Shown in pieces: positions 48,103 to 58,631 of a stretch of DNA of 64,000 bases. This stretch comes from Spizellomyces sp. 'palustris' (Eukaryota > Chytridiomycota > Chytridiomycetes > Spizellomycetales > Spizellomycetaceae). The position numbers were made by a program, and so were the translations under genes. The notes under the pieces were generated by a model. The model was not told the origin of the DNA. It did no database searches and saw only the letters and a program-made list of their open reading frames with translations. Numbering within the stretch: position 1 is the stretch's first letter; each line of letters opens with the position of its first letter. The stretch covers positions 236,685 to 300,684 of the forward strand of contig QEAR01000017.1 in NCBI GenBank assembly GCA_006535965.1. Reading direction: 5' to 3'.

Positions 48103-48234
48103 GACAATGGGTCATCACGCACGACAAGGGATTCGAGTTGGGTCGCGACAATGGGTCATCGCGCATGACAAGGGAATTCGAGTTGGGTCACGACAATGGG
48201 TCATCGCGCACGACAAGGGATTCGAGTTGGGTCA
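48103..48234 (+). repeat. 44-bp tandem repeat, three copies
   Basis: Three units start with GACAATGGGTCATC at 48103, 48147 and 48192, with lengths 44, 45 and about 43. They differ at a few positions, for example an extra A in unit two. Unit length is not a multiple of three. Confidence 0.85.
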
Positions 48235-48292
48235 AAAGGAGTACGAAAACCGAGTCGTGCCAAACGTACGAGAGCTGTGGTGGTCGTTCGTC

Positions 48293-48965
48293 TCAACTGC
48301 TGGAGCCATCCCCTGCTGTCTCCCCAGGGGACTCGGACACGATAGGCTCATGGTTCGATGACGTGCCCTCGGCGGCAGGAGCCGCTTCAGTTCTCCATGG
48401 TGAAGAGAAGGTCCTCAGAGCTCCCATCTCCCGATGGAGACGCAGACTTGTCAGAGCTTGGGTCGATATCCGAGCCCGAGCTCGAGTCTGAGATCTAAGA
48501 CGTTTAAGGAGTTTATGTTTCTTAAATATTTGGATATGAGATTGAACATCTGCAAGAAAGCAGTATAATAGGTAGGTCATAAGCTTGGTTCTGTGCTTAC
48601 CTCCTGGTTGAGCTCCCTAAGCTTATCCTCCACCGCCTTTCTCCCCGTCATCAACTCATTCCGCCCCCTCATCAACTCGAGCTGCTTCCCCACCAACTCC
48701 TTCTGCCTCTTCATCAACTCCTTCCGTGCCTCCCCCTCTACCCCCCGCCTCTCCAACTCAGCCAACTCAACCTCCACCGCACTGATCTCCCGCATCGTCC
48801 CTTCGACCTCCTGCTCCATCATTTCATCCTCCCTCTCCGCCACCCTGATCTCCCGTCCCCCCTTCCTCCTCTCTCGTCAACTCGGCCAGCTTCTTCTCCA
48901 GCTTCTCTCTCTCCCCCAAGGCACGCATCCTACTCCCCACCGTGGAGGGCCGGTTGTCGGCCACG
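48293..48965 (-). pseudogene. Coiled-coil repeat family, copy A (decayed)
   Basis: A minus-strand copy of the family also seen at 50050-50664 and 51976-52483. Shared parts are AELTREEEG, REISAVEVELAELERR, AVEDKLRELNQEVSTEPSL, the segment around MTYLLYCFLADVQ, and ALTSLRLHREMGALR. Relative to copy B the expected start codon has become GTG (about 48965), and a frameshift lies in a G-run near 48860, so the N-terminal part is out of frame. A GTAAGC donor and TTGCAG acceptor bound a 51-nt segment at about 48552-48602; the acceptor survives only in this copy. No transposase domain is present. Confidence 0.6.
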
Positions 48966-49545
48966 ATCGTGGAGATCTCAACGGGTCAATGGCGGTCAAG
49001 GATATTGATCACCTCGGACCTTAAATTGCAAAAGTAACTATTAGTTCAAGTGCACAACATAAAAGTCCAAACATGAGCGTCAAACCTTGGGGCGACTTCA
49101 CTAATAGATAACGCAATTTTTGATCAGTAAAGATACAGTGACCTACATGAAAAAGCCAAAGTGCACCTGTTAGATGTAGCGCGAGGAGTCTCCTCCTTCA
49201 ATTCCTGTATAGCTTTGGCTGTTGCACGATCAGCCTTTTGCTGAAGTGTTAAAGGAATATCTATGTTCATCTTTGCGCAACTAGTCACCTTTCTTCGGGG
49301 GACACCCCGTTCCTCTCCTTTTAAGCTATTCCCACATGTATCTTTTACTTTTTGTACATACCTTGACTATTTGAACCAAAAATAACTCAGTTGGACAGCT
49401 TTTAGCAACGAAGCAGGCTGCAGCAAAGAATGCTGGCCTTGATATAGTAAGTGTTCTTTCCTCGATCATGCAAACACATGGACGGCACAGTCACGTAGCA
49501 TCTGAAATCTGCAACAAGAATATCCGTCGTTTTGGTCAACAAAGA
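48966..49545. other. Region without a gene
   Basis: Between copy A and the ~110-bp repeat block. No gene, RNA or clear repeat is seen. Confidence 0.4.
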
Positions 49546-49549
49546 AGAC

Positions 49550-49925
49550 ACAAATCTCTGCTTATTCACAGGATGTAGCCCCCGGGTCCAGGATGGCCAT
49601 CTGTGTTTATTCATAGTACGTAGCCACATTAGTCCAGGATTAATATGTGGCCTAGAAACAGTCCAGAATAAAAGGATGCTTTTGATGAGCGGATTTATTA
49701 GGGGTGTGAGGTGGCGATCTGTGTTTAGTCATAATTCGTAGCCTCATGAGTCCAGGATGGCAAATGTGCCTAGAAAAGGCCAAAAGAAAAAGATCCTTTG
49801 ATGAGTGGGTAATGGGGGGTCGTTGGCTCATAGTACCTAGCCCTCATGAGTCCAAGATGGCCCGAAGTTTTGATGAATGGATACTGGGGGGTCGTTGGAT
49901 TGCGAGGTGGCCAACTGTCTCGAGT
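49550..49925 (+). repeat. Imperfect ~110-bp tandem repeat array
   Basis: About three and a half diverged units share TTATTCATAGTACGTAGCC, GAGTCCAGGATGGC, GCCTAGAAA with CCAGAATAAAA, and TTTTGATGAGTGGGTAATGG followed by GGTCGTTGG. Unit starts are near 49550, 49606, 49720 and 49828. Related sequence lies at 50850-50990 and, inverted, at about 51760-51850. Confidence 0.6.
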
Positions 49926-50049
49926 TTTGTGTGGGAGACGATCATTGAACATGTCTGGCGGCTCTCATGCTGCATGTTGACCAATGTAGGATTTGAACAA
50001 ACAAATGCAACATTATGCTGGTTAACAAAAGACATCCAAAGATTGTTAA

Positions 50050-50664
50050 TCATGTTGGCGTCTGAATGGGCTTGAGGAATTCTATGATTGTTTAGAAAAG
50101 TCCTGAATGCTAGGTTCGAGGTCGCGGCAGGAGCCGCGGCCAAAGACGACAATGGCGTCCTCAGAGCCCCCATCTCCCGATGGAGACGCAAAGATGTCAG
50201 AGCTCGGATAACTACCCGAGCCTTAGCTCGACGCAGAGATTTGAGATGTTTAATGATTTTGCGGTTCTTAAATATTTGGATATGAGGTTGAATGTTTGCA
50301 AGAAAGCAGTATAATAGGTAGGTCATAAGCTCGGTTCTGTGCTTACCTCCTGGTTGAGCTCCCTAAGCTTATCCTCCACCGCCTTTCTCTCCCACAACTC
50401 TTCCTTCCTCTCCCACAACTCGTTCTTCCTCTCCCATAACTCAACCTTCCTCTTCGTCAACTCCTTCCATGCCTCTCCCTCTAACCGCCTCTCCAACTCA
50501 GCCAACTCAACCGTCACCGCACTGATCTCCCGCTTCGTCCCTTCGATCTCCCGCTCCATCCCTTCCTCCTCTCTCGTCAACTCTGCCATCTCTTTCTCCA
50601 ACTCTGCCACCTTGGCTAATCCGCGCAAGAGCTTCTCTGCCACGGAAATCCTATCGGCCGCCAT
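50050..50664 (-). CDS. Coiled-coil repeat family, copy B (intact N-terminal frame)
   Basis: The ATG at 50664 (MAADRISVAEKLLRGLAKVA) opens a 113-codon frame of heptad coiled coil: AELEKEMAELTREEEGMERE and three WERK(N/E)ELWERK-type repeats, ending NQEVSTEPSL at 50323. A second frame downstream (about 50326-50050) keeps MTYLLYCFLANIQPHIQIFK and ALTSLRLHREMGALR, conserved in all three copies at protein level. A GTAAGC donor follows LNQE, but the matching acceptor is mutated (TTGCAA) here, so the two frames may no longer be joined. The family is unknown. Repetition within 4 kb suggests a lineage-specific gene or part of an unrecognised mobile element. Confidence 0.4.
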
Positions 50665-50823
50665 GCTGACTTCCAACTTAGTTCTCCCCACCGCATGTAT
50701 AAAGTAAATACTATATGCTCTAACTTTAACAAATGGAGGATGACGGGGGATCCCCCATTTTATAAATAACTCAGCTCTTTCCCCCATGGTAACGATCGAT
50801 GGCACAGTCATGTACCACCTCAC

Positions 50824-51975
50824 CGTACCTGATGATCAAACGCAAAAAAGGAGACATCTTTTGTTTTTATTCATAGTAACTGGCATCAAGACTGCAATTA
50901 CGGCCTAGAAACAGGCCAGAATAAAAAAGCAAGAGTGTGTAATGGGATTGTTTATCGTTGGCTTTACGAGTTGCAGTCTGTATGTCTAGTTGATTTGTAC
51001 AGGAGGCAATCGTTGAAGATGTGTGAGTAAAGCCGCGGTAGCAATTGGGTGTGTTCCATGGTTGTCCTTGTCGATCTCACGTGAAAGATTTGGAAGATAT
51101 CACGTGAATAACCACATGACGAGAAGGCTCGTCTTTCTTTTTTCATCTTGTAACTAAGTTTTCATTGCTTGGTCCTTGATCTCGTCCATATTTTCTATTA
51201 TGTTATGTCTGTCAGCATCTTGCTCTTTCTGGCATCCATGTAACAGCACACAATCAACGTAGCGCGTAACCAAGAGGTGGTGGGCCAAGCCGTCATTGCC
51301 ACTGGTTCAAAAGTTTGGTTATTTTCCTATCATTGGGATTCATAGTTTCTTATACTGGAAGGAAACATATTACTTTGAGCTACGGGACTTTACGCCGTCG
51401 GTAAAACGATGCAGCCGTTCCAGTCTTTTTGCTGATATTGATCCCAGGTTTGAGTTCTTAATGTCTATTTCGATGAATCAAGTCAATATCTATAGCAATC
51501 TTTGACGTCAATGGCGATCATGAATTTCTTCATCGTTCGACCTTACTCCATTGCTTGACAGCAAAATCTGAGTCTATATCCATATTTGTTATTATCTATG
51601 CACAATCTTTTAAAATCCTGTTATCCAACTTTACCAGCGACATGCAATGCTGTATTCACTTATTCAAAATAAACTCGTGAAAATGTCAAATTGTATTAGT
51701 AATCCCAGATTATTAGATTAGGGTCCTAAATAACACACCGTACAAGTGAGAGGGCGGGACACCTCGCAAACCTACGACCTCCCATTACCCACTCATCAAA
51801 ACCTAGAGTTAGCCTAGGCTAACGTACTATGAATAAATCATACATACTCGACGGGCATACAGATAGCCATTTGGCGGTGACATACAGAGTACCATTTGTT
51901 ACGTGACTGTGCCGCCAATGTTCACTCAATGTTGGCCCGTGGGCTGGGAAAGAGTTCCGCCAGCGTTCAGATTGG
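50824..51975. other. Repeat-containing region without a gene
   Basis: It holds a ~110-bp repeat relative (50850-50990), two TCACGTGA palindromes (51077-51084 and 51100-51107), a perfect 16-bp palindrome GTTAGCCTAGGCTAAC (51808-51823) and an inverted repeat relative (about 51760-51850). The frame at 51296-51505 has no recognisable content. Confidence 0.45.
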
Positions 51976-52483
51976 ATGCTCAAGTTGAAGGAGCGGCGCA
52001 AGCTGGAGAAGGAGCGGGCTGAGTTGACGAGAGAGGAGGAAGGGACGGAGCGGGAGATCAGGGCGGTGTAGGTGCAGTATAATGAGTGGAGAAGGGTCGC
52101 GGGGCGGGCTGAGGATGTGGACCGCTTGTGGACAAGGATGATGGAGCTGCAAAATAGGTAGCGTGAGTTGAGACATAGCAAAGATGTGGTGTACAACAAG
52201 CTTATGGAGGTCTACAAGGAGGTAAGCACAAAACCGAGACTCTCGCTTATGACCTACCTATTATACTGCTTTCGCAAACGTTCAACCTCATATCCAATTA
52301 TTGAAGAACCGCAAAATCGTTAAACTTCTTAGATCTCAGCATCGAATTCAGGCTCGGATAGTGACCCGAGCTCTGACCTCTCTGCGTCTCCATAGGGAGA
52401 TGGGGGCTCTTCGGAGCTCCTCAAGGATCAAAGCGGCTCCTGCTGCTGACGAGAGTCCTAAGGGCCCTAACGAGTTTGCATGA
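51976..52483 (+). pseudogene. Coiled-coil repeat family, copy C (inverted, decayed)
   Basis: A plus-strand copy starting at an ATG at 51976 with KLKERRKLEKERAELTREEE, interrupted by in-frame stops at 52069 and after LQNR near 52160. It then keeps EVSTKP, MTYLLYCF and, in the second part, TRALTSLRLHREMGALR, ending at 52483. The former acceptor is CGCAAA. Orientation is opposite to copies A and B. Confidence 0.6.
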
Positions 52484-52599
52484 TCATTTGGGACCCAAAT
52501 TTTGTGATGGTAACATTTTTTTAATGATTTCCCTTGTAGATAATAATTCAGTAATGAAAGAAGAGTCCATTTGTGCGTGTCCGCACTCTACACAAGTCA

Positions 52600-53068
52600 T
52601 CACTCCCTGAGCGGCATCCCATCCATTGCATCGCACAGTTCCACCTTTCCTTTTCTTCCTGCTGCCGCATTGCGTTCTGGTTTCTGATAATCGGCGGTCA
52701 CGTGATCTGCGTCATTGGCGACACGTTTGCACTTAATGGCTAGCATATAGTCCGCGTGACACAGCGCGCACGTTTTATTATACCATATATAGGCATATGC
52801 AGGAGCGGCAAGTCCGCTGCAAGGCCACATGCGGTTGCCATAGCAACAGCACTGTAGCAAAGAGCGTCGCGCCCCAATTCAATAGATTGATCACTTTTCT
52901 CAGCACATCAATAAAGGTTCTTTGGCGCTCAAAATCCACAGAATTCTGCTCTGAATCTGAATGACTAGCACCATAATGTACCTGTCCAATATCAATAGTA
53001 TTGGCAATGCAATCATTTAATCCAAAGTCCACTGCACCATATATCAAACCAGCAGTGTAATATACCAC
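52600..53068 (-). CDS. Possible small membrane protein
   Basis: Two minus-strand frames overlap: 53068-52778 with a probable transmembrane helix (INLLNWGATLFATVLLLW), and 52860-52600, which is Cys/Lys-rich (YNKTCALCHADYMLAIKCKR). Splicing the first to the second is possible, but I find no phase-consistent pair of sites. TCACGTGA at 52698-52705 lies inside. Low confidence that this is a gene. Confidence 0.25.
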
Positions 53069-53628
53069 TTATGCAATTGGATTGCTTGGAGTCTCTATCC
53101 CAAGAAGCCAAGGACCAGTGTGCATTGCGAGACTATAAAAACGTGCAAGAGTGGATGGGCGTGTTGCTCAGCCCGAATAAGTAAAAAGTGATAATGGGTA
53201 AACACGTGATAATAAAGAAGAGAAAATGAGAAAATGGCGTCATTTGCACGAGAGAGAGAGAGAAAGAGATATGGAGAGAAAGCGAGAGCATGGAAATACC
53301 CGTATGTGCGCGAGTGTGTGAAATGGATGCTGTAACGAGTGATTTTGATCATGTGATAATAAGAAGTTTCATTTCACTCCATGCTTCTCAACGCATACGC
53401 AACATTGCATTTTTACTACAAGGAATTTATTCTTTTAGGAAGAAGCATTCTTTATAGTGTCAAAAGGTCTTTATGAATAAGGGGAATTTCGCCCATCTTC
53501 TTCTTTCTTCAACTTTGCCACAGCACCTCTCTCCCCCGCCCACACATTTCATTCCCACCAGCAACTTGGCACAGCCCTCGCTTTTCATAGTCTCTTTTTT
53601 TTTTTCTCTACTCATCATCATCATCATC

Positions 53629-53669
<41 letters not shown>

Positions 53670-53739
53670 GCAAACTCTTGTGCGTATTCCCCACACACAC
53701 AAGCGTCTCTCTCTCTTTTAGACTCTTACAAGGAGGCAC
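53069..53739. promoter_or_regulatory. Chs4-like upstream region with microsatellites
   Basis: It contains CACGTG (53203-53208), a GA-rich tract (about 53250-53290), a poly-T run (53593-53605), six or so TCA triplets (53612-53629) and an uninterrupted AAC run (about 53629-53670). The AAC tract ends about 70 bases before the start codon and so is likely in the 5' UTR. Confidence 0.6.
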
Positions 53740-56479
53740 ATGCCCGTTCCCACTCCCATGGCGGGTCCCGCACCACCATCTGGAACAACTACGACTCCTA
53801 GCACAACGACAACGACAACGACGACGACGACTAGTGCGACTAGTGCGAGTGTGAATGCAGCAACGACAGCACCGGGTGCGACAAGAGCGACAAAGGCCGC
53901 AGCCGTAGAGAGATGGCTCAGAGACACTCCTCTTCCCCCAGGCATCAATGTCGTGGGAAACAATCAGGCAAGTCTTTTTTTGTAGTTTTTTCTGTGAGGG
54001 TTGGAGAGAGTGTGCTTTTGCACACAAGCAGTTTACACTTTGCGGCCGTAACTCTCGCCAGTGCGAAATGTAAATGCAACCGAATGTAGGCAAAGCGCAG
54101 ATGAAAGAGCTTCTCTGCGGCAAGACAAAAGAGCGCTAGTACCCGCTAGTGCCTTGGCCAGCCCACCCTTGTGTTTTATTATCCTATTGGATCCTTGTCC
54201 AAACGCTCACCTCGTCCTCGTCCTTTTCCCACGTTTTAGCCAACGACACGAACGTCGCGCGATCGTAAACGACCGTTTGCAAACGACGTGCAACCGCAAA
54301 GAGGCCTCTCGTTTCCGCCACCCGATGGCAACAAGGGCCCAAGCCCGAGCTCCCAAGTCCCCGCCGCTTTACTCACCTCGCCCAACGGGGGAAATGTCCA
54401 TTTCTATGGTCCGCACTTTGGGCCGAGTCCCAAGCCTCAGACGAGCCCTCCGCGCACTCCCCAAAAGTCCCCTCCCTCATCAAAGTTCCCCCCAAGGACC
54501 GCCTCTGTCGAGGTAACGTTAAAATGTAGTGCACAAAAAGTATGATAGGATACTGATCCATGTGTGCATGCAGAAATCTACTGAGCGAACGCCTGTAAAT
54601 GGTCAGCCGAATCTGAGCAGCGTCCTCTTTCCACCCCGAGCCAGTATCGACGAAAAGCATGAACATGGGCCTCACAAGGAGCGAATGGCCGGTCGAACCG
54701 AAAAGGCACACAGAATGTCTTTCCGCGTCGTCACGGCTACAAATGCAAAACCCATCGACGAAGATGAAGAAAAGCCACTGGGTTTGACGCCGGCAGGTGT
54801 TCAGCGCATGTCGGTGGTCATGCAGCCCGTTGTGGCAGAGCCGCTGCCTCTTGCAGACGACTCACAGGATGAGAAACCAAAGCGTCACTCTCAGCTCCCA
54901 ACATCCATTGTCATTCCCGCTGTGGCACCCTCCGCAGAAGAAGCAGAAAAGGGCTCTCCGGAATCGGATCAGACCGACTCGATTTTAGACGGTCGACAAA
55001 TGCTCGGCGACGATTACGCAGAGTCGACCGTTAGCTCGAGCTCCGAGTTTGTTCCCCCCAAAGTCTTGCTCAGATCACAACATCGCGAGTCCCTTGTTCC
55101 CTCCCTCCACTCTGTGGATGAGGGATCCGAGTCGGGCACGTCCTTTGGCGAGTCCATTACCATGGACGGCGGAAGCTCGGATTTGGAATCGGACCTCGGG
55201 TCGATATCCTCTAATGCCATGGCCAATGCCTCGCTTACAGAACGCATGCAAGTCATGAAACAGCGCGCCAAAAAAGCAAAGGACAGACTGCAATCCTTTG
55301 AAGCGGCCCGGTTTATTGTCGACAATGTCCAGTTTATCGACAAGATGGAACAAAAGCCGTATTGCGAGTTGGCCATTAAGCAGCTCAAAAAATTGTCTAT
55401 TGCCGGAACTGTAGAGGCGCAATATCTGTTGGCCAATCTGTATATTAGCGGTATCCCGGGCTTTCAGGAAAAGCACAAGCCCGACTATTCAAAGGCGTTC
55501 AACCTGTACTCGTCGGCCGCCAAAAAGGATCACCCCGAGGCCCTGTTTCATGTTGGATTGTGCTATGAGCAAGGAGCGGGTGTTGCGCAAAGTAATAACC
55601 GGGCGCTGCACAATTACCGCAAGGCGGCAGTGAGGTGGGCAGGAGTCGTGTTTGTTTTAGCAAATGAAATCTCTATTGACGCTTTTTTTTTGTAGCAATC
55701 ACCCAGGTGCCATGTTTCGACTCGGCATGTCACTCCTCAAGGGCGAACTCGGCCAAGGCAAAAACCCTCGCGACGGCGTCAAATGGCTCAAACTCGCCGC
55801 AAAGTACGCCAACGAAAAGTACCCTCAAGCATTGTACGAACTGGCCCTCTTGCACGACCGCGGCGTCCATAACGTTGTCTGGCCGGATCACGAGTACCTG
55901 GTTGAATTACTGACACAGGGAGCAGCCTTGGGACATGGTGCAAGTCAATTTAAATTGGGGGAAGCGTACGAGTATGGGCATTTTGGTGTTGTTGTAGATG
56001 CGGGGCGGAGTGTGTATTATTACTCGTTGGCCGCTGCGAATGGCAGTCTGGAGGTAAAGCGTTTCTTGCACCCCCATTTTCCCCACGATCCCGCTCTCTC
56101 GCTGACAGACCTCTCTTACTCGTTTTAGGCCATGTTTGAATTGGGCGGTTGGTACCTCACAGGCGCCGACGACCCCAAAACTGACTTTCATCTCATCCAA
56201 TCCGACACGGAAGCTCACCGCTGGGTCAGTCTCGCCGCCGAAGGCGGCCTCCCCAAAGCCATGTTTGCCATGGGATACTTTTGCGAAATGGGTATTGGAC
56301 GTGATAAGCATCTTGAACGGGCTTTGGAGTGGTACCGAAAAGCAGCTGCGGGTGGTGACGCGAAAGCCAAAAAGAAATTGGAAGAGTTGGGTGTACCAGA
56401 GATGGGTAAACAATGGAATGTGAGCGAAACGGGTGTGAAAAAGAACAAGAAGAAGGGGACGCGGTGTCTTGTCATGTAG
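53740..56479 (+). CDS. Sel1-repeat chitin synthase activator, Chs4/Skt5-like
   Basis: Five exons join in phase (53740-53967, 54240-54512, 54574-55634, 55696-56053, 56129-56479) to 756 residues. The first intron has a GC donor (CAG|GCAAGT). The N-terminus is Thr/Pro-rich and disordered. From about residue 340 come Sel1-type repeats: AIKQLKKLSIAGTVEAQYLL, AFNLYSSAAKKDHPEALFHV, GVKWLKLAAKY, SVYYYSLAAANGSLEAMFEL and ALEWYRKAAAGGDAKAKK. The end is KKNKKKGTRCLVM, a basic patch plus CaaX box (CLVM), as in yeast Chs4, where prenylation and Sel1 repeats bring chitin synthase III to the bud neck and activate it. Here it should act at the plasma membrane in cell-wall growth. Length fits the family. This is the clearest fungal marker in the window. 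Confidence 0.9.
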
Positions 56480-56733
56480 ATCTCTTTTGTTTTTTAGTTG
56501 TATGAGAGGGGATTGGTACTGTATTGTATATTATATAGGTTTTCTTTTGTAATTTTGGGGGACGGTCTGTGTTTTTGTTTTTCTACAGTTAATGGAATGC
56601 TGGCCCTTTATTTTTTCTTGTGTTTTTTGGTTGCATGACAGAGATCCCCAATAAAACACAAACTCGGCATTCGTTAGTGTTTATAGCAATAAACATGCAT
56701 TCAACACCATGTATATACACACATGTTGAATCA
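56480..56733. other. Tail-to-tail spacer
   Basis: A 254-base convergent region between the Chs4-like and coiled-coil genes, rich in T runs. It should contain both 3' UTRs. Confidence 0.5.
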
Positions 56734-58291
56734 TTACACCCCATCCACCACCCTCTGCCTCTCCAAAACCGTTTCCCGCAATTCTTGCACATCCCTACGT
56801 AACCCCTCCACCATGCGTACACATTTGCGTTCATATAATTCTCCAATATCGTTCAAGCCTTGTTTCCTATACTCGAAATTTAAATAAAAGTGTGATTTTT
56901 GCGAGAGAGAGAGAAAAACTTACATGTTGGTTTCCCAAGACACCATCAAATCACTCAAAGCATTCTGAACCGCCACTTCCAAATAACTTGCAAAATCATT
57001 AGATGTCGTCGTCGTCGTCGTTGGTGGTGGTGTTATTGTTGTTGTTGTTGTTGTTGTTGTTGAGAGTGTGCTTGTGACGTAGGATCGGAGGGTAGACATT
57101 TCGGTTGTGATGGATTCAAGTTTTGTTGCAATGATTCGAAAGGACGTCTAACCCAAAATTCCCAAAATTCAAAATCCAAAATTTCCAAAAGAAAAAAACA
57201 AATAACGAAAATACCTCGAGTTTAGGTGGTAATTCCTTGACACCCTCAGCAACCCCCTGCAACTCTGTAACATGATCAGAAAGCATTGATACATCCTTTT
57301 TCAATTGTCCCATCTCGGATCTCCAATCCATTGAATCAGAGGGTTTGTCCAATGACGATAATTTTCGACTGGTTTCTTGTGCTTTGGCTTGTAGTCGCGC
57401 GATACGGCGTTCGGTTTCTGGGAGAGTTAGTGGGAGGCCGGGGAGACCTATCGGGATGGGTTGAGCCCCTTTCAACAGTGTTGAATCTGGTTTTGGGTCG
57501 GTGGGTTCTGGTATGTCGAGATGATCCATGGAGCGACTCAGATGGTTCAGGCGTTTTTGGAGGGGGGTTATGGATGTTGTTTGGATGTCGTCTAGTTTTT
57601 TTGTCATCCATTCTTTCATGTTTTCGGTGTCTGTTTCGCGGTGATGGGCGAGTTGGTCTGTGAGGGATGTTAGCATTGTGTTTCGGGATTGGTTTTCGTG
57701 GACGAGGTCGTCGATGCGTTTTTCGAGGCGGGTTAAATCAAGGTGGTTTGCCTAAACGTCCGAGTTTCATTAAGAAACAAATGTTGGCAAAAAACGAAAA
57801 TGCATCATTTCGTACTTTTATTTTCTCTCGCATGTTTTTGATCGTATCTCGAAGACTCGTCACCTCCCGTTCAACTTTATCCTTGCTGGGTTGCATCGAC
57901 GCTTTGGATACCATCGAATGAATAGCCTGCATAAACTGCACGCCCACTTTTTGGACTTGTTGTTGGTACTGGATTTGAAGACGGGAACAATCATCTCGTA
58001 ACGAATTGACTTGCTGGTCTAACATTCGAAATCAGATGTGTTTCTAATGATAATTACGGGAGTATATTACCTAGTTCTTTCAAGACCTAGTATCTGATAT
58101 TAGTTCATGTTGCAAATCGTTGGTTTGAATGTGACCCGTTTTACCTGAGGATTCAAGTGCTTGAGTTTCGTTGCGTCTGAGCGAGTCATTTCGGATACTC
58201 GACATCGTTCCTTGAATTCGTATAATGAGCCACATAGTATGGCGGATTTACTTATTCCTTCTAGAATGTCGACAAATGGGTCCTCGATCAT
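56734..58291 (-). CDS. Coiled-coil protein, unknown
   Basis: Collinear exons start at the ATG at 58291 (MIEDPFVDILEGISKSAILC), then about 58084-57800 (LDQQVNSLRDDCSRLQIQYQ), 57750-57218 (LEKRIDDLVHENQSRN; ERRIARLQAKAQETSRKLSS), 57147-56925 with a polythreonine tract, and a last exon to 56734 (VLERQRVVDGV). It is predicted helical almost throughout, with heptads. The start could lie further upstream, as the frame stays open to 58429. No domain is recognised; a structural or tethering role is a guess from composition only. It is divergent from the Integrator subunit gene. Confidence 0.6.
57005..57063 (-). repeat. Trinucleotide repeats coding polythreonine
   Basis: On the plus strand GTC triplets (57005-57020) are followed by GGT and GTT triplets (to 57063). 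Read on the minus strand they give a Thr run with a Pro break inside the coiled-coil gene. Confidence 0.7.
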
Positions 58292-58631
58292 GGTGTGAAG
58301 GACAAGAGACTTTGGAAATGCTTGACACACCAAACTTAGCTTTGATGACACGACGATACACGTGACGTGTCGGTGAGTTGAACGGGGAAGAGTAATCTGG
58401 GTGGAAAGGTTGAGCATAAAACAGAACACATGGAAAACCTTTTAACATTGTCCAAATTACATTTAGAGAGTATTTCTGCAAAGGCAAGTCGCTTGTTGTT
58501 CAACTGAAACCTACACGTGGAATACATGGCATGACTAGTAACACCTTTGGGTGATCTAGGTTCATACTGCACTCCAAAACAAAGGTTTGGAACATTTTGT
58601 ACATTTACGATTTTGAAAAACGTAAAGGGAT
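58292..58631. promoter_or_regulatory. Divergent promoter with two CACGTG sites
   Basis: Between the coiled-coil gene and the Integrator subunit gene. CACGTG at 58359-58364, followed at once by ACGTG, and again at 58514-58519. The missing first exon of the Integrator gene may lie here. Confidence 0.45.

Noticed and set aside
53460-54123. Minus-strand frames with poly-Val and poly-Leu runs
   Set aside because: They are translations of AAC/TCA microsatellites and the Thr-rich exon in reverse.
54061-54516. A 151-codon plus-strand frame overlapping Chs4 exon 2
   Set aside because: A different frame of the same stretch (54240-54512) joins both neighbouring exons in phase, so this one is a shadow.
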